A stretch of 64,000 bases of DNA, from assembly GCF_000200595.1 (NCBI RefSeq), contig NC_014810.2, positions 878,311 through 942,310 on the forward strand, read 5' to 3'. Source of the DNA: Helicobacter felis ATCC 49179 (GTDB taxonomy: Bacteria > Campylobacterota > Campylobacteria > Campylobacterales > Helicobacteraceae). The notes beneath the pieces were generated by a model. That model had not been told where the DNA came from, searched no databases, and was given only the letters and a program-made list of their open reading frames with translations. The translations under genes were made by a program, and so were the position numbers. This document shows positions 10,861 through 20,104 of the stretch, piece by piece; position 1 is the first letter of the stretch; every line of letters begins with the position of its first letter.

Positions 10861-11018
10861 GTAATTTTACCTTCACGCGCTTTGCTAATGCGCCCCATCC
10901 TTCAGCTAGTAAGCGTTGTTTTACGATCTAAAGAATTGTTTAAAAATCTCTACATTCCATTTTTAAAAATGCTACCTGAAATTACTTGAATGAGATTACT
11001 CGTTGATTAACCCTAATA

Positions 11019-11027
11019 TTGTAAAAT
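11019..11027 (+). promoter_or_regulatory. -10 promoter element for ppk
   Basis: TTGTAAAAT, an extended -10 with hexamer TAAAAT at 11022-11027, lies 28 bases before the ppk ATG. The ribosome binding site is weak. No other promoter candidate in the 230-base intergenic region looks as good. Confidence 0.45.
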
Positions 11028-11055
11028 AAGCCTATCAATACAGTAAAGTTTTGGC

Positions 11056-13077
11056 ATGGGTTTGGGGCGTTTATTTTTCAACCGAGAACTTTCATGGCTA
11101 CAATTTAACACGCGGGTTTTAGATCAAGCTTGCGATACTAGGCTACCTCTTTTAGAGCGTCTGAAGTTCTTAGCAATTTATGGCACGAATTTAGACGAGT
11201 TTTACATGATTCGCGTGGCTGGACTTAAGCACTTGAGTGAGGAGGGTGGGCTTAAGGTGGGGGCTGGTCAAATGAGTCATGACGAACAGCTTAAGAGCAT
11301 CCACCACTATTTGCGCACCGAGCAACACGTGGTGCAGGAGCAATTTTTGCACCTCAAGGAAAAACTAGCCGATGCGGGTTTGTGCTTAGTGGATGGGGTG
11401 CAGGAGCTTTGTCAAAAACATCAAAACAAATTGCAAGATTACTTTGAAGATACCCTTTACCCTTTAGTCGTGCCCATCGTGCTAGATTCAGCGCGCCCTT
11501 TTCCTTTTTTAAGTAATTTAAGCTTTGGGTTGGTGCTGAGTTTAAAACGCTACAAACATGCGCATAAAATCTACGGAATTATTAAAATCCCTGCGGTAGT
11601 CAAGCGTTTTGTAGAAGTGGAAAAAGGATTGTTTGTCCCTGTTGAGGAAGTGGTGCGCGAATTTGCCCCTCTGCTTTTTGAAAAACATGATGTGTTGGCT
11701 AGCATGGTTTTTAGAGTAACCTGCGATGCGGATATGGAGATTATCGAGGATGAGGGGCATGATTTAGCGGAGTTGGTTAGCAAGGGTTTGAGGACGCGTA
11801 ATCGGGGCGATGTGGTGCGCTTGGAAGTGAGCGGGTCGCATGAAAAATTACTAGAATTTGTGAAACATAAAATGCCCGGGGTGGATGTCTATAAAAGCCA
11901 TATTCTATTAAACTTGGGTTCTTTATGGGAATTAGTGAATGCCAAAGGGTATAGCGCGCTCAAAGCCCCCACTTTTCATCCTAAGGTGCTCCCCCCTTTA
12001 AGTGATTTGGAAAATCATGCGGATATGTTTGATCTGCTGGATAAACAAGATATTTTTCTCTTCCACCCTTATGAGAGCTTTGATCCCATTGTGCAATTTA
12101 TCCAAGATGCAGCCAAGAACGAGCAAGTGCTCTCTATCCGCATGACTCTCTATCGTGTGGGTAAGGAATCTCCCCTTGTGAAGGCATTGACAGAAGCTGC
12201 TCCCCATAAACAAGTGAGCGTGCTTGTAGAACTCAAAGCGCGCTTTGATGAAGAAAATAATTTACATTGGGCTAGAGAGTTAGAGGATGCTGGTGCGCAT
12301 GTCATTTATGGCTTACCTAAGTTGAAAGTGCATGCCAAACTCGCCCTTGTGGTGCGCAAAGTAGGGGATCAAATTAAAGAGTATGTGCATTTGAGCACGG
12401 GTAATTACAATATCCAATCAGCCAAAGTTTATACAGACATCAGTCTGCTTACCTCCAATAGACAGATTGCTTATGATGTCTTAAAGTTATTCCACTCTCT
12501 TAGCACAGGAGTGTCTGGCAAAACGCATCTACAAACTCTCTTTATGGCACCCAGACAGATTCGCGATCAAATGCACAATCTCATTCAAGCAGAAATGCGC
12601 TTTAAAGAAAGGGGGCGTATTATTCTAAAGGCTAACGCCTTAGTCGATCCGGACATTATTCAAGACCTCTACGAAGCGTCGCGTGCGGGAGTGAAGATCG
12701 ATCTTATTATTCGGGGCATTTGTTGTTTGCGTCCTCAAGTAGAGGGCATGAGTGAAAATATCCGCGTTTATTCCATTGTGGGCAAATACTTAGAACACGC
12801 TCGTATTTACTACTTTGCCCACGACCCTGCTAAACTCTACTTTTCTAGTGCGGATATGATGACACGCAATTTAGACAAACGCGTAGAGTTGCTAATTCCT
12901 GCCCCCTCTAAGACAATCCAGCGTAAATTATTTCATATTTTGCATACCCAGCTTAGAGATACTGCCCAGTCTTATGCGCTAGAGCCCGATGGCACTTATA
13001 GCAAAACCCCATGCGAGGATGTCTGTTTTGATGCGCAGGCTTTTTTCGAACAGGAGGTGGAAAAAGCGCATGGCTAG
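11056..13077 (+). CDS. ppk: polyphosphate kinase 1
   Basis: The 673-residue enzyme has the PPK1 layout: an N-terminal domain starting with FFNRELSWLQFN, a head domain, and two phospholipase-D-like C-terminal domains. The histidine that becomes phosphorylated lies in GLPKLKVHAKLALV at about residue 430. The second domain carries RGICCLRP and YYFAHDPAKLYFSSADMM. It makes polyphosphate from ATP reversibly. In H. pylori it affects motility and stress survival. It is the first gene of the ppk-pyrD-HP1012-dapA-HP1014-HP1015-pgsA block. Its stop overlaps the pyrD start. Confidence 0.97.
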   Translation: MGLGRLFFNRELSWLQFNTRVLDQACDTRLPLLERLKFLAIYGTNLDEFYMIRVAGLKHLSEEGGLKVGAGQMSHDEQLKSIHHYLRTEQHVVQEQFLHLKEKLADAGLCLVDGVQELCQKHQNKLQDYFEDTLYPLVVPIVLDSARPFPFLSNLSFGLVLSLKRYKHAHKIYGIIKIPAVVKRFVEVEKGLFVPVEEVVREFAPLLFEKHDVLASMVFRVTCDADMEIIEDEGHDLAELVSKGLRTRNRGDVVRLEVSGSHEKLLEFVKHKMPGVDVYKSHILLNLGSLWELVNAKGYSALKAPTFHPKVLPPLSDLENHADMFDLLDKQDIFLFHPYESFDPIVQFIQDAAKNEQVLSIRMTLYRVGKESPLVKALTEAAPHKQVSVLVELKARFDEENNLHWARELEDAGAHVIYGLPKLKVHAKLALVVRKVGDQIKEYVHLSTGNYNIQSAKVYTDISLLTSNRQIAYDVLKLFHSLSTGVSGKTHLQTLFMAPRQIRDQMHNLIQAEMRFKERGRIILKANALVDPDIIQDLYEASRAGVKIDLIIRGICCLRPQVEGMSENIRVYSIVGKYLEHARIYYFAHDPAKLYFSSADMMTRNLDKRVELLIPAPSKTIQRKLFHILHTQLRDTAQSYALEPDGTYSKTPCEDVCFDAQAFFEQEVEKAHG

Positions 13078-14110
13078 AGTTTATGATGTGGCCAAAAAGC
13101 TTTTGTTTGCGTTGGAACCTGAGAGTGCGCACGCCTTAGCCGAGCAGGGCTTGAAGTTTTTAAGTGGATGTCCTTGGCTAGCGCGCCCCTACCAACATCC
13201 CATGCTAGAAAATGAGATTTTAGGTATGCGCATGCCCAATCCTATCTGTCTAGCGGCCGGGTTTGATAAAGACGCCACCATGCTAGCTGGGTTAAATCAG
13301 CTAGGTTTTGGAGGGGTTGAGGTGGGCACGGCCACCCCGCGCCCTCAATATGGCAACCCTAAGCCCCGTTTATTTAGATTTCCTGAACAAGAGAGCTTGC
13401 AAAATGCGATGGGATTTAATAACAAGGGTATCACACGCCTAGTGCAACGCTTAGAGCGTGTGCGTCCTTTAAATTGTCTTGTGGGAGTCAATGTGGGCAA
13501 AAATAAAGACACCCCCCTAGAAAAAGCCCTAGAAGATTATCAAAGCGTGCTAACAACAAGCCTAGGAGTGGGCAACTATTATGTTTTTAATCTTTCCTCG
13601 CCCAACACGCCCAATCTTAGAGACTTGCAAAATAACGCCTTTGTGGGCGAACTTTTTAGCATGGCGCGCGCGCTCACACACAAGCCACTTTTTTTAAAAG
13701 TCGCCCCCGATTTGCCCAGTGATGCGCTTTTAAAAGTCTGTGCTAGCGCGCTTGAACATGGCGCACATGGGATTATCGCGACCAATACCACAATGGAATA
13801 TAGCCTTTTGCCCGGGGCTAAGAGTGTGGGGGGGATTAGTGGGCAAGTTTTAAAAGCTAAGAGCCGAGAAGTTTTTAAGCACATTGCACAGGCATTTTTT
13901 GGAAAGGCGATTTTGGTTTCTGTAGGGGGGATTGATAGCGCGCAAGAGGCATATACGCGGATTAAAATGGGCGCGCATTTTGTGCAGGTTTTCACGGGTT
14001 TTATTTATCAAGGCCCGCTGATCTGTAGACAAATCAATCAAGATATAGTAAAATTACTCCAAAGAGATTCTCTAGCCTCCTTAAAAGAGGCTATCGGGAT
14101 TGGGCGGTGA
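13070..14110 (+). CDS. pyrD: dihydroorotate dehydrogenase (quinone), class 2
   Basis: About 346 residues from the preferred ATG at 13070, which has AGGAGGTGG ten bases upstream and overlaps the end of ppk by 8 bases. A longer in-frame extension to 12989 lies inside ppk and is unlikely. The N-terminal helices that dock on the membrane in class 2 enzymes come first. The FMN barrel follows with NPICLAAGFDKDA, NVGKNKDT, the catalytic-Ser region VFNLSSPNTPNLR, and SVGGIDSAQEAY. It oxidises dihydroorotate with quinone in pyrimidine synthesis. Confidence 0.96.
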   Translation: MARVYDVAKKLLFALEPESAHALAEQGLKFLSGCPWLARPYQHPMLENEILGMRMPNPICLAAGFDKDATMLAGLNQLGFGGVEVGTATPRPQYGNPKPRLFRFPEQESLQNAMGFNNKGITRLVQRLERVRPLNCLVGVNVGKNKDTPLEKALEDYQSVLTTSLGVGNYYVFNLSSPNTPNLRDLQNNAFVGELFSMARALTHKPLFLKVAPDLPSDALLKVCASALEHGAHGIIATNTTMEYSLLPGAKSVGGISGQVLKAKSREVFKHIAQAFFGKAILVSVGGIDSAQEAYTRIKMGAHFVQVFTGFIYQGPLICRQINQDIVKLLQRDSLASLKEAIGIGR

Positions 14111-14116
14111 TTAGGA

Positions 14117-15457
14117 ATGTTGTTGTGGATTTTGCGGGTTTCAATCTTAATTTTATTAGGAGCGTTCATGGCTGATGCAACAGAACAGAAATGCCCATCT
14201 TGTGCGCTTTTGCCTAAATACTACAGCACGACTTTAGACAATGGTTTACAGGTTGTCGCTGTGCCCTTGGCCAATAAAAGCGGGGTGATCGAGGTAGATG
14301 TGCTCTACAAAGTGGGTTCGCGCAATGAGATGATGGGTAAAAGTGGGATCGCCCACATGCTCGAACACATGAATTTTAAAAGCACTAAGCATTTAAAAGA
14401 GGGCGAATTTGATGCGATTGTAAAGGGTTTTGGAGGGGTGAGCAACGCTTCTACTAGCTTTGATTACACCCGTTATTTTATCAAGGCGAGCAACACGCAT
14501 TTAGATAAATCCTTAGAGCTTTTTGCGGAAATGATGGGGTCTTTGCAACTTAAAGAAGAGGAATTTTTGCCCGAGAGAGAGGTTGTTGCCGAAGAGAGAT
14601 TATGGCGCACAGATAACTCTCCTTTGGGCTATTTGTATTTCCGCTTTTTCAATACCGCTTTTGTGTACCACCCTTACCATTGGACTCCCATCGGTTTTAT
14701 GGAAGACATCAAAAATTGGAAGCTCAAGGATATTAAAGATTTTCACTCCTTGTATTACCAACCTAAAAATGCTATCGTGCTTGTAGTGGGGGATTTAGAC
14801 CCCAAACAAGTTTTTGAACAAGCCAAAAAGCATTTTGGCCCTATCAAAAACAACACGGCTAGCAACATCCCCGGGGTGTATATGCAAGAGCCTTTACAAA
14901 ATGGCTTGAGAGAAACCACTATCCACAAACAAGACCTTTCTTTAGAGTGGTTGGCCATTGGCTATAAAGTCCCTCCTTTTGCCCACAAAGATCAAGTAGC
15001 CCTCAACGCTTTAGCCAAATTGCTCACTCAGGGCGATAGCAGTTTGCTTAAAAAAGATTTGGTTGATCAAAAGCGTTTGGCTTCTCAGGTATTTGCCCAA
15101 AATATGGAGCTCAAAGACGCGAGCGTGTTCTTGTTTATTGCAGGGGCTAACCAAAATGTAGAAGCTCTCAAAATCAAGCAAGAAATCTTAAACATCCTAG
15201 ATCAAATCAAACATGGCGGAATCACCCAACAGCAACTAGATAAAGTTAAAGTAAATCACCGCGCAGATTTCATCGCCAGCTTGGAAGATTCCTCAGATGT
15301 GGCTGAAATCTTTGCCGAATATCTCACACAAGGAGATATTAAAGATATTGCAGAATACCAAGCCCAGTTTGACGCGTTGGAGGTTAAAGATATTGTCCGT
15401 GTCGCCAATGAATACTTCCGCGATAATGTCTATAGTAGTGTCGTGCTTAAGCCTTAA
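14117..15457 (+). CDS. M16 family zinc protease (HP1012-like)
   Basis: This 446-residue protein has a hydrophobic N-terminal signal segment (residues 1-20), so it is probably periplasmic. The inverted zinc motif HMLEH (HxxEH) lies at about residues 77-81. The downstream glutamate region LPEREVVAEER follows at about residue 150. The C-terminal M16 half is degenerate, as usual for two-lobed M16 peptidases. It lies 6 bases after pyrD and 3 bases before dapA. In H. pylori it is annotated as a pqqE-like or processing protease. Its substrates are unknown. Confidence 0.9.
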   Translation: MLLWILRVSILILLGAFMADATEQKCPSCALLPKYYSTTLDNGLQVVAVPLANKSGVIEVDVLYKVGSRNEMMGKSGIAHMLEHMNFKSTKHLKEGEFDAIVKGFGGVSNASTSFDYTRYFIKASNTHLDKSLELFAEMMGSLQLKEEEFLPEREVVAEERLWRTDNSPLGYLYFRFFNTAFVYHPYHWTPIGFMEDIKNWKLKDIKDFHSLYYQPKNAIVLVVGDLDPKQVFEQAKKHFGPIKNNTASNIPGVYMQEPLQNGLRETTIHKQDLSLEWLAIGYKVPPFAHKDQVALNALAKLLTQGDSSLLKKDLVDQKRLASQVFAQNMELKDASVFLFIAGANQNVEALKIKQEILNILDQIKHGGITQQQLDKVKVNHRADFIASLEDSSDVAEIFAEYLTQGDIKDIAEYQAQFDALEVKDIVRVANEYFRDNVYSSVVLKP

Positions 15458-15460
15458 AAT

Positions 15461-16339
15461 ATGAATGCTCTGAGTGCTTTAATCACCCCCTTTAAAGCGG
15501 ATTTACAAGTCGATGAGCTGACCTACGCCAAACTCATCGAGCGTCAGATTAAACAGGGTATGGACGCGTGCGTGCCTGTGGGCACCACTGGCGAATCGGC
15601 AACTCTGACCCATCAAGAGCACATGCGTTGTATTGAAATCGCCATTGAGGTGTGTAAACCTAAAGGGGTCAAGGTTTTGGCCGGTGTGGGGAGCAACGCG
15701 ACCAGCGAGTCGATCATGTTGGCTACTTTCGCCCAGAAAGTAGGCGCAGATGGGATTTTATGCGTGAGTCCTTACTACAACCGCCCCACTCAGCAAGGAC
15801 TTTTTGAGCACTATAAAGCTATTGCTAACTCTGTAGAAATTCCTTTAATTCTTTATGATGTGCCCGGGCGCACAGGGGTGCAAATTGCCACACAAACCGC
15901 AGCTAGACTTTTTAAAGAGGTCAAAAATGTCGTGGGGATCAAAGAGGCCTCCGGGATGATGCAAAGATTGCCCGATTTGGATCGCTTTGCTGAAGGGATT
16001 TTAATCTACAGCGGTGAGGATAAACTCAACCATGCCATTATGGCTTGTGGGGGTGTGGGGGTGATTTCTGTAACGGGGAATTTACTCCCTAATAAAATTT
16101 CTGCATTGGTGCAAAGCGCGCTCAAAGGGGATTTAGCCACTTCGCGCGCGATCCAAACAGAGCTTTATGACATCAATACAGCTCTCTTCTGTGAAACTAA
16201 CCCCATTCCTATCAAAGCAACAATGCACATGGCAGGCTTGCTTCCTCATCTAGTTTACCGACTTCCCCTAGTGGCTCCTAGCGTAGAAAATTTACATTAT
16301 TTAGAAACCATCTTAGAGAAATACGAGGTATTGGCATGA
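15461..16339 (+). CDS. dapA: 4-hydroxy-tetrahydrodipicolinate synthase
   Basis: The 292-residue DapA barrel condenses pyruvate and aspartate semialdehyde in the lysine/diaminopimelate pathway. It has the [12 protein letters not shown] pyruvate-binding loop, the catalytic Tyr in [14 protein letters not shown], and the Schiff-base Lys in VGIKEASG at about residue 165. The ATG is three bases after the protease stop. The stop overlaps the next gene as ATGA. lysA, which completes the pathway, is elsewhere in this window at 26.5-28.5 kb. Confidence 0.97.
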   Translation: MNALSALITPFKADLQVDELTYAKLIERQIKQGMDACVPVGTTGESATLTHQEHMRCIEIAIEVCKPKGVKVLAGVGSNATSESIMLATFAQKVGADGILCVSPYYNRPTQQGLFEHYKAIANSVEIPLILYDVPGRTGVQIATQTAARLFKEVKNVVGIKEASGMMQRLPDLDRFAEGILIYSGEDKLNHAIMACGGVGVISVTGNLLPNKISALVQSALKGDLATSRAIQTELYDINTALFCETNPIPIKATMHMAGLLPHLVYRLPLVAPSVENLHYLETILEKYEVLA

Positions 16340-17127
16340 ATGTATCAGAGCAAACCATGCGGGGTAAAACCTTAGTGGTGAGTGGAGCGACACGCGGAAT
16401 TGGTAAGGCAATTGCTTATAGATTTGCCCAAAATGGAGTCAATGTAGCGTTCACTTACAATAAAAACGAGGAAGAGGCCACCAAAATCGCCACCGATCTT
16501 GAAGCGACTTATAAGGTAAAAGCCAAGCCCTACCGCTTAGATATTTTAGAACCTGAACAATATATTGATCTGTTTAAGCAAATTGATACAGATTTTGATC
16601 GCGTGGATTGCTTTGTTTCTAATGCGATCATCTATGGGCGCTCTGTGGTAGGGGGGTTTGCTCCCTTTATGCGTCTCAAGCCTAAGGGTCTAAACAATAT
16701 CTACACCGCCACCGTGCTAGCCTTTGTCGTGGGAGCACAAGAGGCCGCCAAACGCATGAAGCTTGTAGGCGGGGGAGCGATCGTTTCTTTGAGCTCTACA
16801 GGCAACCTAGTCTATATGCCCAATTATGCCGGACATGGTAATTCCAAAAATGCAGTGGAAACCATGGTTAAATACGCCGCTACAGACTTGGGCGAGTTTG
16901 GAATCCGCGTGAATGCGGTAAGTGGAGGGCCTATTGATACGGATGCGCTCAAAGCCTTCCCAGACTATGCAGAAATTAAGCAAAAAGTAGAAGAACAATC
17001 TCCCTTAAAGCGCATGGGGCATCCTACAGATTTAGCCGGTGCAGTGTATTTTTTATGCGACCCGACTCAGAGCGCGTGGCTAACTGGACAAACAATCGTT
17101 GTAGATGGTGGCACAACCTTTAAATAA
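16336..17127 (+). CDS. FabL-like enoyl-ACP reductase (SDR family; HP1014-like)
   Basis: This 263-residue short-chain dehydrogenase has the NAD(P)-binding [12 protein letters not shown] motif at about residue 17. The active-site Tyr and Lys are in YAGHGNSK, spaced Y-x6-K. Classical SDRs have Y-x3-K. The x6 spacing is the mark of enoyl-ACP reductases of the FabI/FabL type. The C-terminal [14 protein letters not shown] and [11 protein letters not shown] segments also resemble FabL. The H. pylori counterpart is often labelled 7-alpha-hydroxysteroid dehydrogenase, which the active site does not support. It probably reduces trans-2-enoyl-ACP in fatty acid elongation. It overlaps dapA by four bases. 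Confidence 0.82.
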   Translation: MNVSEQTMRGKTLVVSGATRGIGKAIAYRFAQNGVNVAFTYNKNEEEATKIATDLEATYKVKAKPYRLDILEPEQYIDLFKQIDTDFDRVDCFVSNAIIYGRSVVGGFAPFMRLKPKGLNNIYTATVLAFVVGAQEAAKRMKLVGGGAIVSLSSTGNLVYMPNYAGHGNSKNAVETMVKYAATDLGEFGIRVNAVSGGPIDTDALKAFPDYAEIKQKVEEQSPLKRMGHPTDLAGAVYFLCDPTQSAWLTGQTIVVDGGTTFK

Positions 17128-17141
17128 GGGTTGATCCTTGT

Positions 17142-17756
17142 ATGACCATTTTTATAGAGAATAGTCCCGAACTCCAAAGTGCTAGGAGATATATCCTTGT
17201 TGCGATGTCGTTGGGGTTGGTGCTTTGGCTCGCTGTTTCTATCGGCTTGCTCTCTTGGTTCTTAGACTTCAAAGGACTTCTCGCGATTTTCAAGTCTTAT
17301 CTTTTTTTATGGCTCACCATGTTTATAGCCCAAGTAGTAGGCTATTACAAACTAGCAAAGGTGAGCCGTAATCTCTTGCTGTTTAGGTATGCCGCCTTTC
17401 CTTATATTGCTGACGCGCTTTTATCCTTGTGTGGGTTGTTGTTGTCTAAAAGCATTGTAGATATTGTAGGTATGGCGTTGCTCAAGTTTTTAACCTTAGT
17501 TTTTTATGCTTACTATAGTTACTGCTTGTGTGCAGAGCTCACACGCGTAACCCAAGACCCCTTATTCAAGCGCGGAGTGTTGGTTATAGGGCTGTGTTTT
17601 GCGTTCATTTTATCTGTGGGGGCAATTTTAGGGAATGCACACGTATATAGAATTGTCATTTTTGGAGTGGGGGCGTTGGGGGCGTTGGGGGCATTAGCAG
17701 GTTGGGGCATGATTATGCTGGGTTTTGTGCGACTCAAACAAATTAGTTGCCCTTAA
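17142..17756 (+). CDS. multi-pass inner membrane protein (HP1015-like)
   Basis: This 204-residue protein is strongly hydrophobic, with about five predicted membrane segments near residues 20-42, 48-70, 85-105, 108-128 and 143-195. The last region holds a Gly/Ala-rich stretch (GVGALGALGALAGWG). I recognise no catalytic motif. Position and size match HP1015, which sits between HP1014 and pgsA in H. pylori. The start is an ATG, 15 bases after the SDR gene. The function is unknown. Confidence 0.75.
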   Translation: MTIFIENSPELQSARRYILVAMSLGLVLWLAVSIGLLSWFLDFKGLLAIFKSYLFLWLTMFIAQVVGYYKLAKVSRNLLLFRYAAFPYIADALLSLCGLLLSKSIVDIVGMALLKFLTLVFYAYYSYCLCAELTRVTQDPLFKRGVLVIGLCFAFILSVGAILGNAHVYRIVIFGVGALGALGALAGWGMIMLGFVRLKQISCP

Positions 17757-17765
17757 GAGGCATTT

Positions 17766-18341
17766 ATGCTAGCCAAATTTGCCCGCAATATCCCCAATAT
17801 TCTAACCATCCTACGCATTTTCCTAGCGATTTTTTTGCTCTTTTTTATTTTGCATGGGGAATCGGTATTCAAGCTATCCACACTTTATGCCAACTACATC
17901 GAATCGTCGATCTTCTTGGGTGCCGCGCTCACGGATTTTTTAGACGGCTATATCGCTAGAAATTACCACCTCAAAACCTTGTTTGGAGAAATCTTTGACC
18001 CCCTCGCCGATAAAATCCTCATCTTGGCTGCCTTTTTAGGTTTGCTCTACTTAGATCGCATCAATCCGTGGGTTCCCTTTGTAATCTTAGGGCGAGAGTT
18101 TTTCATCGCAGGTTTGAGAATCTCCGTCTCCAACATGGGTAAAAGCATTGCAGTGAGTCGTTTGGGCAAATATAAAACTTTCTTACAAATTATTGCCATC
18201 AGCTCTCTTTTGGCGGACCTGCACTTGGGCAGTGTGGTCGTGGGGTATTATTTAGTTGCCCTTGCCCTCTTTGCTACCCTCTATTCGGGTATGGATTATG
18301 TGATCAAATACTACCGCCTTGTGCGGACTTTGGAAGTTTAG
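17766..18341 (+). CDS. pgsA: CDP-diacylglycerol-glycerol-3-phosphate 3-phosphatidyltransferase
   Basis: This 191-residue membrane enzyme has the CDP-alcohol phosphotransferase signature. It begins DFLDGYIARNYHL and ends GEIFDPLADK (D-x2-D-G-x2-A-R-x8-G-x3-D-x3-D) at about residues 58-83. It makes phosphatidylglycerophosphate, the precursor of phosphatidylglycerol and cardiolipin. Several membrane helices flank the motif. Its TAG stop shares one base with the GTG start of the downstream protease gene. Confidence 0.95.
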   Translation: MLAKFARNIPNILTILRIFLAIFLLFFILHGESVFKLSTLYANYIESSIFLGAALTDFLDGYIARNYHLKTLFGEIFDPLADKILILAAFLGLLYLDRINPWVPFVILGREFFIAGLRISVSNMGKSIAVSRLGKYKTFLQIIAISSLLADLHLGSVVVGYYLVALALFATLYSGMDYVIKYYRLVRTLEV

Positions 18342-19360
18342 TGGGCTGGCTTGCCTCCATTATAGCTTTAGGCTTTTTGATCTTCTTCCACGAATTGGGG
18401 CATTTTGTAGCAGCGCGTGTGTGCGGGGTGGGAGTGGAAGTTTTTAGTATCGGTTTTGGGCGCAAACTTTGGGCTAAACACTTGGGCAACACCCAATACG
18501 CTCTCTCTGTGATCCCGCTAGGAGGCTATGTCAAACTTCAAGAAAACCCTATAGAGAATCCAAAGAGCTACCCTAACCAACCTTTTTATAAAAAGCTCGT
18601 TATCTTAAGCATGGGTCCCCTCTTTAATCTCTTGCTTGCCTTTGGGATTTATCTGGGCGTAGGCTTGGTAGGGCATGCCAGTTTAGCCCCTGTGGTGGGC
18701 GCACTCGCCCCTGAGATGCCCGCTATCAAAAGTGGAATCAAAGTAGGGGATCGCATTGTATCCGTGAATGGCACAGCCATTAAGGATTGGGAATCTCTTT
18801 ATCAAGCCATCCAGCGCACACAAGGGGCTATTACACTACAAATTCAGCGCGATCAACTCCTCCATATCACCCTCACCCCCACCCTCAAAACCACGCAAAA
18901 CGCCTTTAAAGAGAGCGTGCAAACCAAACTTATAGGCATCGCCCCATCTAAAGAGCAGATATGGATACGCTATGGGTTTTTGCAATCCACACAACGCGCT
19001 TTTGGCCAGCTTGTGGATATGTGCGCGCTGATTTTTAAAGGGATTGAAAAACTTTTTATAGGCGTGGTGAGTGTGTCTGAAATTAGCTCGGTAGTAGGGA
19101 TTGTGGATTTTATGGCACACCAACAAAATCTAGCCTTACTCTTGAGTGTTGCTTTTATTTCGATCAATTTAGGGGTGTTAAATCTTTTGCCCATTCCCGT
19201 GCTAGATGGAGGGCAGATGGTCATCGTGCTCTATGAAAGCCTTACTAAGCGTAAGCTCAAAAGCGAGCATTTAGAAAAGCTCAATTTGCTAGGCATAGCT
19301 TTACTCATCGCCTTGATGGCTCTAGGCTTGTTTAACGATGTGCGCCGCTTGGCAGGCTAA
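18341..19360 (+). CDS. rseP: RseP-type site-2 membrane metalloprotease
   Basis: This 339-residue intramembrane protease has HELGH in the first helix (FFHELGHFVAARVCG, about residue 17). A PDZ domain is at about 110-180 (GIKVGDRIVSVNGTAI). The second zinc-ligand motif NLLPIPVLDGGQM is near 285. Members cleave anti-sigma factors or signal-peptide remnants in the inner membrane. The start is GTG at 18341, overlapping the pgsA stop by one base. It corresponds to HP0258 in H. pylori, which is at another locus there, so the junction with pgsA is species-specific. Confidence 0.93.
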   Translation: MGWLASIIALGFLIFFHELGHFVAARVCGVGVEVFSIGFGRKLWAKHLGNTQYALSVIPLGGYVKLQENPIENPKSYPNQPFYKKLVILSMGPLFNLLLAFGIYLGVGLVGHASLAPVVGALAPEMPAIKSGIKVGDRIVSVNGTAIKDWESLYQAIQRTQGAITLQIQRDQLLHITLTPTLKTTQNAFKESVQTKLIGIAPSKEQIWIRYGFLQSTQRAFGQLVDMCALIFKGIEKLFIGVVSVSEISSVVGIVDFMAHQQNLALLLSVAFISINLGVLNLLPIPVLDGGQMVIVLYESLTKRKLKSEHLEKLNLLGIALLIALMALGLFNDVRRLAG

Positions 19361-19970
19361 CCCTTCAAAATTTCACCTCTGTAAAACTCTTTTAGCTAGC
19401 CTTGTTGTGTCGATTTACGCACCCTTGAGAGCTGAGGATTCGGGTATTTTTTTAGGGGGTGGTTTTCAGTATGCGCCTTTACTCTCCACGCTCCCCCCCT
19501 TAAAAAAGAACATCTTTATGGGGGCGATGTAGAAATGGGTTGGATGAGTTTTTTATGCCAAAAAAAATCTAAGAATAGCCCCTATTGCGCCAAGAGTAGC
19601 CCTTTTGGAATGCGCTTCTACGCCCTTTTTAACCGCCAATTTGGTAACCATAACACCTTGCAAAATTACTTTGCAGGGGGTGCTCTCGACTTACTCTTTA
19701 ATTTCCTAGACAACACCACATGGACTTTTGGGGGCTTTGTGGGGGGAGCTGGTGGGGGGAGTGTTTGGAAGTTGCCCAACAACTCCTATGCCAATTTCCA
19801 ATTTATGATCAATGTGGGTTTGCGCTTTACATACGCTTATACAAGAGCTCTAAATGGGAGCTACAAATGGAATAAACGCATCAAATGGCAGAAGATCGCA
19901 TCCCTACAATTAGGAGTTATAAAACTTATAGAGATATTGTTGTGTTTGTGAATTACACATGGGGGACATG
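19338..19970 (+). pseudogene. frameshifted outer membrane protein gene (Hop-like)
   Basis: Frame one (19338-19532) encodes a signal peptide (KTLLASLVVSIYAPLRA) and the Hop-like mature start EDSGIFLGGGFQYA. It then stops at TAG 19530-19532. The downstream frame, read back from 19535, continues with LYGGDVEMGW and the barrel strands NYFAGGALDLLFNFLD and FGGFVGGAGGG, up to FMINVGLRFTYAY. One extra base restores the first junction. The C7 run at 19493-19499 and an A6 run just after it are obvious slippage sites. A second frame change is needed near 19890 to read the end-strand-like RSYKTYRDIVVFVNYTW. At least two shifts make this a pseudogene rather than a simple phase-OFF gene. It resembles the intact gene that follows. 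Confidence 0.75.
19493..19499 (+). repeat. C7 homopolymer tract at the frameshift of the OMP pseudogene
   Basis: Seven Cs lie exactly where the signal-peptide frame and the barrel frame of the outer membrane protein part company. Eight Cs would join the two frames. Short polyC tracts of this kind drive phase variation in Helicobacter surface genes. Confidence 0.6.
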
Positions 19971-20060
19971 CTGGGGAACTTTGCGCAACTGCCACCAAAA
20001 AGACATCGTCCCTTACAAACTTTCTCAATAAGTTTAATCAAATTAAAGCTTGATAGGTGC

Positions 20061-20066
20061 TATTAT
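20061..20066 (+). promoter_or_regulatory. -10 element upstream of the second OMP gene
   Basis: TATTAT lies 39 bases before the ATG at 20105, in an AT-rich stretch, and AAGGAAG follows at 20091-20097 as the ribosome binding site. No clear -35 box. Confidence 0.4.
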
Positions 20067-20104
20067 TCTGATCTTTATTTCACATTGATAAAGGAAGTTT
20101 TGGT

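Noticed and set aside
10861-11055. Possible RNA gene between rplT and ppk
   Set aside because: No tRNA cloverleaf or strong hairpins other than the rplT terminator. It looks like ordinary spacer plus promoter.
12989-13069. N-terminal extension of PyrD
   Set aside because: It lies inside ppk and lacks a ribosome binding site. The ATG at 13070 has AGGAGGTGG and matches the normal PyrD start.
13579-13995. 138-residue minus-strand frame inside pyrD
   Set aside because: Shadow of pyrD codons. No domain, promoter or ribosome binding site.
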